The notes under the pieces: generated by a model
Told to the model about the DNA's origin: nothing
Database searches by the model: none
Seen by the model: only the letters and a program-made list of their open reading frames with translations
Assembly (NCBI GenBank): GCA_963780345.1
Contig: CAWABU010000005.1
Location: 248,001 to 312,000, forward strand
Direction of reading: 5' to 3'
Source of the DNA: PALSA-693 sp963780345
GTDB lineage: Bacteria > Actinomycetota > Acidimicrobiia > Acidimicrobiales > Palsa-688
DNA: 64,000 bases
Translations under genes and position numbers: made by a program
In this document: positions 7,934-17,268 of the stretch, in pieces
How positions within the stretch are numbered: the first letter of the stretch is position 1
Layout of the letters: each line of letters opens with the position of its first letter

Positions 7934-9319
7934 TTAACGGCTTACTGCGTGTCCGGGACCGAAACCCGGGCCCGTGTATGCTGCCTTCCGGACATGGTCG
8001 AGTCCTTGGAGTATGGCGTGCAGTTGCCCCGGGTTGTCAAGGTATTCGAGCACTGCGTTGTAAAATGCGGTCTCCATTGTCAGTGGCATGGAGTCCGAGC
8101 CGTCGAAGCGGACATTGGCTGCCTGAGTAAGGGTTTTGGCGATGTCGCGGGATACGGGATCTGGATAGTTGGTGACCGGGACGTCTTTATTCGCGGATAT
8201 GGCGCCGCTGCCGGGGAGGCTGATCCACGCTTCCTGGGCCTCAGGTGTGGTCAGGTAGGCGAGGAATTTCTCAGCGGCTGGCGTGTCGTGGAACATGCCG
8301 AGCAGGTCTCCGGCGACCTCGATGTTGTTGCGATCTGTCGCTGTGAGTGCAGGGAACGGAATAAAGTTGAACCCCCTGCCTGGCTGCGGGTGACGACCTG
8401 AGCGGGACGGGCCGAGCGTGTCCAGGGCGTAAAACCCGGTGATAAACGACCCTTCGTGATCGAGGTAGCAACCGGGCGGACTGGTGAACATGGACTGGCC
8501 GACCGTCCCAAAGGCAGTGGCAAGCTCCGACGGCGTTCCACCGTAAACATGCCCGGCGCGTGCTGCTACCTGTCCGAAGGCTTGCCACGCCTGGGTGATC
8601 GGGGCTGATGTCCACGGCAGGGTACCTGCCACCCACTCGTCGTAGACCTGCACGCCGGACTGGTGCAGGATAATGTCCTCGATCCAGTCGGTGCCCGGCC
8701 ATCCCGAGCTTGAGCTGTCTGCCATACCGATGCACCATGGGGCTGAGCCTGTCGCCACCAAATGCTCCGTGAGACTCTCCAGCTGGCTCCAGGTCAGGTT
8801 CGTCGATTTGAGCATCTCGAGGTAACGGCCGGGAAACTGGTTTGGGTCGTACCAGATGACGCTTTTGAGTGCAGCCTTGACGATGACGGCGTAATAGGCC
8901 TTGCCGCCGGAACTACCGGTAGCCTGCATGAGTTGCAGCCAACCCGAGCCGTACTGGCGACTCATGGCTTGCAGGTCCAACGCTCTGTCAATGGGCACCA
9001 ATGTTCCCGTCGCCGCGTATTGGTCCATCACGCCCGGGTTGGCGAGCACCGCCAGGTCTGGCGGATGGCCATCCTTGAGTTCGTTGGCAAGTACCGCGGG
9101 AGCGTCGCGGGTGCCGGCGTAGTTGACCCGGATACGGTTGTGAGATTTGACCTCGAACCCGTGGACCATCGCCAGGAATCCGTCCTGTTCTGCGCCTGTC
9201 CAGGAACCAAGTACTGTCACCGACGCCTGAGTATCGGCCGAGCCGCTGCACCCGCCCAGCCCGCCGGCAGCCAGCAGCACGACCACGAAGAACAGGACCG
9301 CGAATCTTTTGCGGCTCAT
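7934..9319 (-). CDS. Extracellular solute-binding lipoprotein (carbohydrate-type)
   Basis: The 461-residue product is a family-1-type substrate-binding protein. ATG 9319 follows the stop of the upstream gene by four bases. A lysine/arginine n-region, a hydrophobic core and LAAGGLGGC give a lipobox, with Cys24 as lipid attachment site. The mature protein starts with SVTVLGSWTGAEQDGF. It continues with blocks typical of sugar-binding proteins: PPDLAVLANPGVMDQYAA, IWYDPNQF and the C-terminal ATPEAQ-like TTPEAQEAW. No permease or ATPase is adjacent, so it is an orphan. The upstream partner is a four-TM protein with periplasmic-side helical domains (9324-10451). This suggests ligand sensing or an alternative receptor role rather than ordinary import; that is inference. 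Confidence 0.88.
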   Translation of the reverse strand: MSRKRFAVLFFVVVLLAAGGLGGCSGSADTQASVTVLGSWTGAEQDGFLAMVHGFEVKSHNRIRVNYAGTRDAPAVLANELKDGHPPDLAVLANPGVMDQYAATGTLVPIDRALDLQAMSRQYGSGWLQLMQATGSSGGKAYYAVIVKAALKSVIWYDPNQFPGRYLEMLKSTNLTWSQLESLTEHLVATGSAPWCIGMADSSSSGWPGTDWIEDIILHQSGVQVYDEWVAGTLPWTSAPITQAWQAFGQVAARAGHVYGGTPSELATAFGTVGQSMFTSPPGCYLDHEGSFITGFYALDTLGPSRSGRHPQPGRGFNFIPFPALTATDRNNIEVAGDLLGMFHDTPAAEKFLAYLTTPEAQEAWISLPGSGAISANKDVPVTNYPDPVSRDIAKTLTQAANVRFDGSDSMPLTMETAFYNAVLEYLDNPGQLHAILQGLDHVRKAAYTGPGFGPGHAVSR

Positions 9320-9323
9320 TTGT

Positions 9324-10451
9324 CTACCCCCGGTATTCGTCGAGACGGGGTTTGATGGTGACGAAAATAAGTCCCGCCATGGCCAGGGCAGCGACGGGGA
9401 TACCGATCAGCAGGCCGGTGGTCTTTTGCGCGGCCCCCAGGTCGGCGTCGAGCCTCGCGCTGGCCGGCTGGACGGCGGTCAAGCTGAGGGCGCTCGCCGC
9501 GCCGGCGGTGGTTCCGCTCCCACCGGCCTGCAGGGCGCGCGCCTGGGAGTCCACCGCCTGCGTCTGATCCTGCCAGATCTTGACCACTTGTGGAAGCGCG
9601 GTATCTCGCGCCGCCGCGAGCGCCGCGTCTGCAGATAGGACGACCGCACCCATCCACACCAACAAGCTGCACCCCACGGCCGCCGCCAGCAGCAATGGTG
9701 GGCTGATCGTCCGGCGGAAACGGCGGCGCAGGAAGAGTTGGCACGTGACGGCCAATCCCAACCCCACTATGCCAGCCGCGGCGACGGCGACAAAGAGCAT
9801 CGGATCAACCCAGAGCGAACTGGACCGCCCACGAAGTGTCTGCTGCTTGAGATGACCCAGAGTGATTATCGTGGGCAACAGACCACCCTGCCCGTGCAGC
9901 GACTGTCCCGCGTAGCCCAGGTAGGCATACCCCAGGTCGTGGCTGCTCGCTGGACCCAAAGCGGTATCGGCGCGGTTGGCCGCGTCAGCCTGCTCGACCA
10001 GACCTTGGTAGGTCACCAACTGGCCAGTCAGGGTCTGGAGCACGCCGCTGGCCGCACCGCCCCTCGGCTCTAGCGCCGCTACCTGCTGGAGATCCTGCTC
10101 GGCAATGGTGATGTCGTCTTCATACTGCTGACCCGGCCCGGTAAACTGAGCCTCTCCCGTCCCCAGGCTTTGCCACACGGCGCGGTCGGCATCAGAGAGG
10201 ACCGCCTCGGCTTCTATCACATCGAGATACGCAGGAGCAGATGTGTCGCGAACCGACGATGCCGTACCACGGATGCCCTGCACAACGAGGATCGCGACGA
10301 TCCCAAGCGCCACGGCAGCGGTTAGCAATACAGCCCGAAAGGCCCGCAAGACTTCCGGGGTGTTTTGGGGCCGAAAGAGCCGCCTCACCATCTTGGCCGG
10401 GACCGGGTCCCGCTGTCTGGGCGGTTTAACAGTGGCTGTACGAATGGCCAT
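9324..10451 (-). CDS. Four-TM membrane protein with extracytoplasmic helical domains
   Basis: The 375-residue product uses ATG 10451 behind TAGGAGC; a longer upstream frame lacks support. After a basic cytoplasmic N-terminus come TM1 (residues about 37-60), an extracytoplasmic helical region rich in Ala/Gln/Leu, TM2, a short basic loop (LRRRFRRTI), TM3, a second shorter extracytoplasmic region (ADAALAAARDTALP) and TM4 with a short tail. The loops resemble chemoreceptor-type four-helix sensing bundles by composition. No HAMP, kinase or methyl-accepting domain follows. It precedes the solute-binding lipoprotein by four bases, so the two are almost certainly co-translated and may form a receptor complex. 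Confidence 0.7.
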   Translation of the reverse strand: MAIRTATVKPPRQRDPVPAKMVRRLFRPQNTPEVLRAFRAVLLTAAVALGIVAILVVQGIRGTASSVRDTSAPAYLDVIEAEAVLSDADRAVWQSLGTGEAQFTGPGQQYEDDITIAEQDLQQVAALEPRGGAASGVLQTLTGQLVTYQGLVEQADAANRADTALGPASSHDLGYAYLGYAGQSLHGQGGLLPTIITLGHLKQQTLRGRSSSLWVDPMLFVAVAAAGIVGLGLAVTCQLFLRRRFRRTISPPLLLAAAVGCSLLVWMGAVVLSADAALAAARDTALPQVVKIWQDQTQAVDSQARALQAGGSGTTAGAASALSLTAVQPASARLDADLGAAQKTTGLLIGIPVAALAMAGLIFVTIKPRLDEYRG

Positions 10452-10526
10452 GGAGCTCCTACGGTAATCCTGAAAATCCACAGGCCCCCGGCGACAAGGG
10501 TCTCCGATGGCAACTGGTCCGGCGGC

Positions 10527-10706
10527 CTACCGGTTTGCGTACGCAGAGCATGGCACGACCTCCCCCCTCACCTCCCTAATGTCGTCGGTCGCACGTGCCG
10601 ACAAGCGGGGGTGACTCTCGTCTGCGTGGTCGGTGGACGCAACCCGGAGAGGGTCGTACTCGACGACCGGTGCTACATTGACCTCGACTCGATAGCCCCG
10701 CGACAT
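10527..10706 (-). CDS. Possible small protein
   Basis: ATG 10706 has a strong ribosome-binding site (AGGAGG, 8-nt spacing) and opens a 59-codon frame beginning MSRGYRVEVNVAPVVEYDPL. The rest is charged (STDHADESHPRLSARATDD) without a membrane segment or motif. It could be a genuine short gene or the surviving start of a truncated one. The only support is the ribosome site and an early amphipathic strand pattern. Confidence 0.35.
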   Translation of the reverse strand: MSRGYRVEVNVAPVVEYDPLRVASTDHADESHPRLSARATDDIREVRGEVVPCSAYANR

Positions 10707-11541
10707 CAGACGGTCCTCCTGTGCAGATGGATTCCGACCGGCATAGCATCGCCCATGCGGGTAGGGCGTTGGTCGAGTACCAGTAAAGCGGGGGCGCGGT
10801 TCGCCGACCCAAACCACATTCAATAGACCGACGACACCTCCCTACCTGGCGCTGCGCCGGTTGGCGGCCCCCACCCTGAGTCGAATTAGCCGTTGATGGT
10901 GGCCTATTGGTCGGTTTCGGCATCGCCGTCGCGTGCGGCTAGTCTCGTTGTCGACGCTTGGAATCGCTTGGACCAACCCACCAGACTCATGGCGATCGGT
11001 CGGTACCGTACCATCCCGTCCTTGATCGCCGATAGGGTGGAGAAGTGGCTCGGCAAAGCCACGACCGGGCGAAGGCTATGCGCGGGGAGGTCGCCAGGCC
11101 CCGACGAATACCACTTCGGACAGTATTCCGTGCCCAGCAGCCCGAGGGGCAGCCTGGTCTACCGAGAGCAGTCCGGATTCGTCTCTGGCGAGCCCGGCAA
11201 TCCCCAGATCCCGGACTCACTGATCCGTAGTTGTAAAAGGAATGGACATCACTGAAATGGGAGGAAAGCTTGCAGTCCCCGCTGACCCTTTCCCCGGCGG
11301 TGGTGTGACCAGCGACTTGGCGCGGGGCGTATGGGTTCAAATCGGTGTCGAAGGGGACGGTTACTCCACGGGCACCACTGGCGTTGTGCTCGGTCCAGAG
11401 CTGCGGCTCCCGCGACCTGACCTGCGCCTTCGGGCCGACGACTGCGAACCGCTTGGCCGGACGCCATAGAGCCGGCTTCGGAATGGTGGACGAATCAGGG
11501 AGGAGGCCATGGCGTTCGCCGGCGCACTATTGACTCGGAGT
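10707..11541. other. Gene-poor stretch before the PadR operon
   Basis: About 830 bases contain overlapping short frames on both strands, none with a good start plus recognisable content. A frame from ATG 11242 (75 codons) begins directly after AAAAGGA, with spacing too short for normal initiation. A GGTTCAAATC sequence at 11334-11343 mimics a tRNA T-loop, but no cloverleaf can be built around it. I see nothing I can name. Confidence 0.4.
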
Positions 11542-11556
11542 ATACACTGAGTGTAT
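11542..11556. promoter_or_regulatory. PadR-type operator
   Basis: The perfect inverted repeat ATACACT-G-AGTGTAT lies 9 bases upstream of the padR-family start. PadR repressors characteristically bind ATGTNN/ACACT-like palindromes at their own promoter. The site would block transcription of the regulator and the downstream ABC exporter together. Confidence 0.75.
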
Positions 11557-11565
11557 TCTCGGAGC

Positions 11566-12090
11566 ATGAGCGTACCCGTTGCCCTGTTGGGCCTTTTGGA
11601 GCGCCAGCCCAGCCATGGCTATGACCTCAAACGCGATTACGACGCCTACTTTGGCCGTGGAAGGCCGCTACCGTTCGGTCAGGTGTATGCGACCCTGGCC
11701 CGGCTGACCAGAGACGGGAAGGTCGCCCCCGGCGAAGTGGAGCCAGGTTCGGGACCCGACCGCAAGTTGTACGAGATCACCGATCTGGGCCGCCAGGAAG
11801 TGGACTCGTGGCTGACCGAGCCGGTCGAGCCCGAGCCGCACCTGCAGACTGTGCTATTCATCAAGGTGGTGCTGGCGCTGATGCTGGGCCGCTCCGCTGA
11901 TCGCTATCTCGATGCGCAGCGGGCGGCCCACCTGCAGCGCATGCGCCGGCTCACCGAGATCAAGCGGTCCGGCGGCACGGTGGACGGACTGCTTGCCGAT
12001 CACGGGCTGTTCCACTTGGAGGCGGATCTGCGCTGGATTGATCTGACCTCGGCCCGGCTCGGCGCTCTGCGCCAGTTGGTGCAGTCGTGA
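11566..12090 (+). CDS. PadR-family transcriptional regulator
   Basis: The 174-residue cytoplasmic repressor starts at ATG 11566 just after GGAG. The winged helix reads ALLGLLERQPSHGYDLKRDYDAYF, then PLPFGQVYATLARLTRDGKV and the wing RKLYEITDLGRQEV, the classic PadR arrangement. The C-terminal half is the dimerisation helix region. It overlaps the ABC ATPase start by GTGA at 12087-12090 and lies beneath a palindromic operator, so the three genes form one autoregulated operon. PadR proteins next to MacB-type exporters usually respond to the exported antibiotic or peptide; the inducer here is unknown. Confidence 0.95.
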   Translation: MSVPVALLGLLERQPSHGYDLKRDYDAYFGRGRPLPFGQVYATLARLTRDGKVAPGEVEPGSGPDRKLYEITDLGRQEVDSWLTEPVEPEPHLQTVLFIKVVLALMLGRSADRYLDAQRAAHLQRMRRLTEIKRSGGTVDGLLADHGLFHLEADLRWIDLTSARLGALRQLVQS

Positions 12091-12794
12091 CCCGCCCGTC
12101 CGGAACGGTGGACCGGCTGGTCGAATCCCGTGACCTGCATCTGTCGTTCGGTCCGACTCCGGCGCTGCGCGGCGCCCGAGTCGCGGTGGAACGAGGCGAG
12201 ATTCTGGCCGTCATGGGTCCGAGCGGTTCGGGCAAGTCCACGCTGTTGCACTGCCTCGCCGGGATCCTGGTCCCCGATCAAGGTGAGGTGTGGTTCGCCG
12301 CCTCCCGGGTGGACACCCTGGGTGAGGAGGCGCGCAGCAAGCTGCGGCGCGATCACTTCGGTTTCGTGTTTCAGTTCGGCCAGCTGGTACCGGAGCTGAC
12401 GGCCGAGGAAAACGTGGCCCTGCCGCTACTGCTTCGCGGTAGTCGCCGTTCGGAAGCTCTGGCCCACGCTCGGGATTGGCTGGCTCGGCTAGACCTGGCC
12501 GGCCTCGAGCGCCGCCGGTCCGGTGAGCTGTCGGGCGGGCAGGCCCAACGGGTCGCCGTGGCGCGCGGCCTGGTGACCGGCCCGCAGGTGGTCTTCGCCG
12601 ATGAGCCGACGGGGTCCCTCGACTCGTTGACCGGCGAGCACGTGATGGAGCTGCTGGTCGGAGCGGCCCGACAGCAGGGCACCACAGTGGTCCTGGTCAC
12701 CCACGACGCCCGCTGGGCCGCCTACGCCGATCGCGAAGTGGTCGTCCGCGACGGGAAGGTCACCGCGCTCGTCGACGACCGAGCCGCGACATGA
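12087..12794 (+). CDS. ABC transporter ATP-binding protein (MacB/LolD type)
   Basis: The 235-residue ATPase uses GTG 12087, overlapping the PadR stop. It carries Walker A GPSGSGKST, Q-loop FVFQFGQLVPELTAEENVALP, signature LSGGQAQRVAVARGL, Walker B VVFADEPTGSLD and H-loop VLVTHDARWA. The spacing matches the MacB/LolD group, which powers FtsX-fold permeases rather than importers. It overlaps the permease start (ATGA at 12791). The pair exports or mechanotransmits a lipid-like, peptide or antibiotic substrate under PadR control. Confidence 0.96.
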   Translation: MTRPSGTVDRLVESRDLHLSFGPTPALRGARVAVERGEILAVMGPSGSGKSTLLHCLAGILVPDQGEVWFAASRVDTLGEEARSKLRRDHFGFVFQFGQLVPELTAEENVALPLLLRGSRRSEALAHARDWLARLDLAGLERRRSGELSGGQAQRVAVARGLVTGPQVVFADEPTGSLDSLTGEHVMELLVGAARQQGTTVVLVTHDARWAAYADREVVVRDGKVTALVDDRAAT

Positions 12795-15031
12795 TCCGTC
12801 TCGGTCTTCGCCTCACCCTGGGCGGCGGCAAAGAGGCGGCCGTGCGATTGGCCATCACCATCGTGGCCGTAGGCATCGGGGTCGGTCTGCTGCTGACCAC
12901 ATTGGCCGGCATGAACGCCATCCATGCGCAAAACGCTCGCGGCGCCTGGCTCTCCACCGGCTACATCTTTGGCCCGGCAGGTACCCAGGCGGCGGTGCCA
13001 CGGACATCGGTCGATCCGCTCTGGTGGCAATTCAGCAGCGATCACTTCAACCAAGAGCCGATCTACCGGGTCGATCTGGCGGCCACAGGGCCTACGTCGC
13101 CGGTGCCCCCGGGCATAGCGCACCTGCCCGGCCCCGGCCAGTACTACGCCTCACCGGCGTTGGTCAGGCTCCTGCGGAAAACACCGGTGAGCCAACTCGG
13201 CGATCGATTCCCCGGAAAGCTCATCGGCACCATGGGCCCGAACGCCCTCCCCTCGCCCAATGCCCTGATCGTCGTCATCGGCCACACCCCCACCCAGATC
13301 ACCGTCGCCGGACCACCCGCGCAGGCCACCTCCATCAACACCGACCCCGGCGCCCCCGGGCCCACCGGGTTCCACAACAGTCGTCTGCAGGTCATCCTGG
13401 CCGTAGGCGCGCTGGCCTTGTTGTTCCCGGTACTGATCTTCATCGGTACCGCCACCCGCTTGGCCGCGGCCCGTCGGGAGCAGCGGTTTGCCGCCATTCG
13501 CCTCGTCGGTGCTACCCCAGGACAGGTGTCGGTGATATCGGCCGTGGAGGCGACCGTGGCCGCCGTCGCCGGGGTGGCGTTCGGTTTCGGGTTGTTCTTC
13601 CTGGCTCGTCCCTTCGTCACGCACGTCAACTTCACCGGGTTGCCGTTCGCACCCGGCGACCTCAAGCTGAGCTCGACGGACGTGCTCGCGGTGGCGTTGG
13701 GCGTCCCGATCGCCGCGGCCCTGGCCGCCCGGCTGGCGTTACGGCGAGTCCGCATCTCGCCGCTAGGCGTGGCCCGGCGGGTCACCGCGCCCCCGCCGCG
13801 GATCTGGCGGCTGATTCCCTTGGCCGCCGGGATAGCCGAGCTGACCTACTTCGTCATGGTCGGCCAGCCCAAAGGGACCTCCGCCCAAATCGAGGCCTAC
13901 TTCTCCGGCTGCTTGTTGATGCTGGCGGGACTCGTCTTCGCCGGCCCGTGGCTGACCATGGTCAGCTCCCGGATCATGGCCAGACGGGCGGAGCGACCCG
14001 CCGTGCTGCTGGCCGGGCGGCGGCTGGCCGACAACCCCCGTGCCTCCTTTCGGGCCATCAGCGGACTGATCATCGCCCTCTTCGCCACCAGCGTGTCCGT
14101 CGGTGTGATCACCACCATCTTGTACAACAACGACCCCTCCCTCGGTACCTCGGCCAACAAGACCCTGATCGAGCAGGTCGGCAACCCCGGCAGCCCGCTC
14201 CCGCCGGGCCCGGTCGCTACGGTTCCCGCCTCACTACCTCGCAACCTGACCGCCATCGCCGGTGTGCAGGGCGTGACCATGGCCTACCTCGAGCCGGGTT
14301 CCAACTTCAGGTTCCTGACATCCTGCGACCAGCTGGCGCGTACCCCCGCCTTGGGCCGCTGCGCCCCGGGTGCGTCGGTGGTCGCCATCGACAGCAACGA
14401 AGTCGACATCGTCTCGCAGTTCGGCAAGAAGTTGCCGTCGGTCGAGAGCAAAGTATGGCCCGCCGCCCCGTTCACGACCGCCCAACTTTCCGGCCTCCCC
14501 GTCGCTGCCCTGATCGTCGAGACGGACGGGTCGACGTCGGCACTGGAGTCAGCTCGCACCACCATCGAGGCCGCGCTCCCCTACCAGGGCCCCCCGACCA
14601 CGCTGCGGGAGGTCAACGACAACTCGCGGCGCACCATCACCGAACTCCAGCAGATGACCAATGTCGTGATCGTGGTCAGCTTGGTCATCGCCGGCTGCAG
14701 CCTGGCCGTCAGCGTCACCGGCGGCATCAACGAGCGCAAGCGGCCGTTCAGCCTGCTGCGCCTGACCGGTGTCTCCCTGGCCACCCTGCGTCGAGTGGTC
14801 GCCCTCGAGGCCGCGCTGCCGCTGCTGGTCGTATCGGTCCTGGCCACGGCGATGGGATTCTTGGCGGCCGGCCTCTTCCTGACCTCGCAGCTGAACGAGT
14901 CGCTGCGCCTGCCCAACGCCCAGTTCTACGCCCTGGTGGTTGCCGGTCTGGCCGCCTCCCTGGCCGTGATCGCCTCCACCCTGCCCATCATCGACCGCAT
15001 CACCGGACCCGAAACGGCACGCAACGAGTGA
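12791..15031 (+). CDS. FtsX-like ABC transporter permease
   Basis: The 746-residue permease starts at ATG 12791, coupled to the ATPase. An N-terminal TM (VRLAITIVAVGIGVGLLLTT) is followed by a large extracytoplasmic region. An FtsX core (VILAVGALALLFPVLIFIGTATRLAAARREQRF) carries the typical coupling segment RLVGATPGQVS. Two FtsX modules are present, the second near the C-terminus (ITELQQMTNVVIVVSLVIAG, then LLRLTGVSLATLRRV), with about ten TM segments in all. This duplicated layout fits an actinobacterial exporter permease acting as a pseudo-dimer. The substrate is unknown; PadR control suggests drug or peptide response. Confidence 0.93.
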   Translation: MIRLGLRLTLGGGKEAAVRLAITIVAVGIGVGLLLTTLAGMNAIHAQNARGAWLSTGYIFGPAGTQAAVPRTSVDPLWWQFSSDHFNQEPIYRVDLAATGPTSPVPPGIAHLPGPGQYYASPALVRLLRKTPVSQLGDRFPGKLIGTMGPNALPSPNALIVVIGHTPTQITVAGPPAQATSINTDPGAPGPTGFHNSRLQVILAVGALALLFPVLIFIGTATRLAAARREQRFAAIRLVGATPGQVSVISAVEATVAAVAGVAFGFGLFFLARPFVTHVNFTGLPFAPGDLKLSSTDVLAVALGVPIAAALAARLALRRVRISPLGVARRVTAPPPRIWRLIPLAAGIAELTYFVMVGQPKGTSAQIEAYFSGCLLMLAGLVFAGPWLTMVSSRIMARRAERPAVLLAGRRLADNPRASFRAISGLIIALFATSVSVGVITTILYNNDPSLGTSANKTLIEQVGNPGSPLPPGPVATVPASLPRNLTAIAGVQGVTMAYLEPGSNFRFLTSCDQLARTPALGRCAPGASVVAIDSNEVDIVSQFGKKLPSVESKVWPAAPFTTAQLSGLPVAALIVETDGSTSALESARTTIEAALPYQGPPTTLREVNDNSRRTITELQQMTNVVIVVSLVIAGCSLAVSVTGGINERKRPFSLLRLTGVSLATLRRVVALEAALPLLVVSVLATAMGFLAAGLFLTSQLNESLRLPNAQFYALVVAGLAASLAVIASTLPIIDRITGPETARNE

Positions 15032-15172
15032 ACTGCGGATTAGAACAGGCGTGAAGGCATAGCCCGGGGCGGCATCGCGGCTGGCGGTCGGCCCACGGGG
15101 GTCGGTTGTTCCAGCCGAGAGTTGGAGCACGCCGGCCCGAGGTGTCACCGATGTCACAGGGACAAGTTCACT

Positions 15173-15197
15173 AAACCGGCCAGTACCTGTCCGGTTT
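15173..15197. promoter_or_regulatory. Inverted repeat upstream of an MFS exporter
   Basis: AAACCGG (15173-15179) and CCGGTTT (15191-15197) form a 7-base inverted repeat with an 11-base spacer. It ends 19 bases before the exporter start. Placement and symmetry suit a TetR-type operator, but no TetR gene is adjacent, so the binding protein would be encoded elsewhere. Confidence 0.45.
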
Positions 15198-15216
15198 TGA
15201 ATTTTAGGGTTCTGGT

Positions 15217-16689
15217 ATGACGACTGAAACGGTGACCCCCCTACCCGACCGTCGACGGTGGACGGCATTGGCCGTCATCGCCCTGATCCAGTTCATCTTG
15301 GTGCTCGACATCACCGTGGTGAACAATGCCCTCCCCCACATCCAGTCATCTCTCCACTTCAGTCGGGCCGGCTTGGCTTGGGTGGTGGATGGCTATGTCC
15401 TGACCGCCGGCGGGCTGCTTCTGCTCGGCGGACGCCTGGCCGACCTGGTCGGCCGCAAACTTATGTTTCTGATCGGCGTGTCCCTCTTTGCAGTGGCGTC
15501 AGTCCTGAGCGGGGCGGCGACCAGCTCGGGGATGATGGTGGCCAGCCGCCTGCTGCAGGGCACGGGTGAGGCGCTCTCCTCGCCGGCAGCCTTCGGCTTG
15601 GTGGCGCTGCTGTTCACCTCGGCCAAGGAACGGGCGAAGGCCATCGGCATCATGGGCGGAGTGGCCGGCCTGGGGGGGACGCTCGGACCGGTGCTGTCCG
15701 GGCTGTTCATCTCGGTGGCCACCTGGCGCTGGATCTTCTATGTCAACGTCCCGGTCGCCGTCTTCTCGATCATCGCCGTGAGCCGCCTGGTGGCGGAGAG
15801 CCGGGCCGCTCGGCCCGACGGGCGTCGCCAAGCCGACGTGCCCGGAGCCGTACTGGGCACGGTTGGGTTGAGCGGCGTCGTGTTCGGGTTCATCTCCGCC
15901 GGCAATCACCCGTGGGGAAACCCGCAGGTCTGGGTGCCGCTACTCGTCGGCGGCCTGGCGGCAGCCGCGTTCGTGGCCCGGGAGCGCACCACGCCCCAAC
16001 CCCTGGTCCCGGCCGGCTTCTTCCGCAACACCACCCGGGTCACAGCCAACGTGGCCAACATGCTCTTCGCCAGCGTGTTCTTCACCCTGTTCTTCCTGCT
16101 CACCCTCTACTGGCAGCAGGTGCTGCACTGGTCGGCCATCCAGACCGGCGTGGCCTACCTGCCCTTCGGAGTGGTGATCAGCCTGGGGATCGGCCTGGCC
16201 AGCGCGCTGGTCCCAAAGGTCGGCGTCAAGTGGATGATGGTACTGGGCGGCGCCTTGTTCGCCTTCGGCATGTTGCTGGTGACGGGCATCACCGTGCACG
16301 GCTCCTACCTGACCCAGGTCCTGCCCGGGATGCTGGTCATGGCGCTCGGATCCGGCATCAACTTCGCGACCTTCGGCATCGCCTCCGTATGGGGAGTCTC
16401 CGAGCAGGACGCCAGCCTGGCTGCCGGCATCCAGTCGACGGCTCAACAGGTCGGTGGCGCCGTCGGCTTGGCCGTGCTGGCCACCATCGCCCTGCGCCAC
16501 GCCACCACCGCCGTTGCGCACCACACCTCAGTAGCTCTCGCCCAGACCAACGGCGCCATCCTGGCCTTCAGGGTCGGCGTTGGCATCGCCGCCTTCGCCA
16601 CCCTCCTGCCCTTGCTCGCCCCCATCGGCACCGCCGGTCGGCAGGAAACGCCCGCCGAGGAGATCGAGCCGGAGCCGGCCGCCGCCTGA
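15217..16689 (+). CDS. DHA2-family MFS drug exporter (EmrB/QacA type)
   Basis: The 490-residue protein is a proton-driven multidrug exporter predicted to have 14 TM helices. ATG 15217 follows AGGGTT. Family signatures are FILVLDITVVNNALPHIQ in TM1 (motif D1), LLGGRLADLVGRK (motif A), RLLQGTGEALSSPAA (motif B) and GTLGPVLSGLF, the antiporter motif C region. The tail is acidic and Pro-rich. It is one of four DHA2 genes in the window. The upstream inverted repeat suggests separate regulation from the PadR operon, 185 bases away. The substrate cannot be inferred. Confidence 0.95.
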   Translation: MTTETVTPLPDRRRWTALAVIALIQFILVLDITVVNNALPHIQSSLHFSRAGLAWVVDGYVLTAGGLLLLGGRLADLVGRKLMFLIGVSLFAVASVLSGAATSSGMMVASRLLQGTGEALSSPAAFGLVALLFTSAKERAKAIGIMGGVAGLGGTLGPVLSGLFISVATWRWIFYVNVPVAVFSIIAVSRLVAESRAARPDGRRQADVPGAVLGTVGLSGVVFGFISAGNHPWGNPQVWVPLLVGGLAAAAFVARERTTPQPLVPAGFFRNTTRVTANVANMLFASVFFTLFFLLTLYWQQVLHWSAIQTGVAYLPFGVVISLGIGLASALVPKVGVKWMMVLGGALFAFGMLLVTGITVHGSYLTQVLPGMLVMALGSGINFATFGIASVWGVSEQDASLAAGIQSTAQQVGGAVGLAVLATIALRHATTAVAHHTSVALAQTNGAILAFRVGVGIAAFATLLPLLAPIGTAGRQETPAEEIEPEPAAA

Positions 16690-16714
16690 GCCACAAGCAG
16701 GTCCCGCGCCGGCG

Positions 16715-17012
16715 CGCGCCGCGCCGACTCCAACCACGCTCTGGCCAAGACCGTGCTGGCGGAAGTACCCACCCGGCTCGGGTACGAATCCGAGTCGCCA
16801 CCTGGCGCAACAACTTCCTGACCGGCGCCCAAGAACTCCACCAGGCCCCTGCCTCCTTCCCGGTCAACGCCGCGGCCATCGCCGGCGCCCTGTCCATCAC
16901 CCAGCTATTCGACAGCCTGGCCATCCGCGTTGACGGGAAACGGGCCTGGAATGCCGTTGCGTCAATCCGCTGGCAGTTCACCGACTCGGGGGAGATTTAC
17001 CGCAATGATCGC
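16715..17012 (+). pseudogene. Alkyl sulfatase C-terminal (SCP2-like) remnant
   Basis: A frame ending near 16790 reads LAKTVLAEVPTRLGYESES, then a +1 shift gives TWRNNFLTGAQELHQ. ALSITQLFDSLAIRVDGKRA and WQFTDSGEIYR follow. This order (TPR-like helix, WRNxxLTGAQEL, SCP2-like QLFDSLAIRVDG) is characteristic of the end of alkyl/aryl sulfatases. After 17012 the reading changes again and similarity stops. Start, metal-binding domain and dimerisation domain are all absent here. A different part of the same family lies at 1-778. Confidence 0.7.
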
Positions 17013-17268
17013 CGAGCCGCCGTCCCGTACGGAATGGCTCGTCGACGGTCGCACCTTCGGGCACACACCCGGCGAAACGCTCGCCTACCTGTCCTGGTGT
17101 GACGACTAGGCCGAACAGCAGTCCGGGCAGTCCCTGACCGGCTGACTGGTGTGGTCACCGGTCCCCAGATCCTCATCGTGGAGCCCTGCTCGGGTCAAAA
17201 GGTGGTCGCGCCGACTCTAAGACCTCGGCTGAGCACGTGGCGGACGGGCCGGGGGCCGCTGCAGTGCG

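Noticed and set aside
10893..11255. 120-codon plus-strand frame before the PadR operon
   Set aside because: No ribosome site, no motif, and codon content resembles neighbouring non-coding DNA.
11334..11343. GGTTCAAATC, like a tRNA T-loop
   Set aside because: No acceptor, D or anticodon stem can be paired around it.
13024..15054. 676-codon plus-strand frame
   Set aside because: It overlaps the FtsX-like permease in another frame and is dominated by Arg/Pro/Gly without hydrophobic segments.
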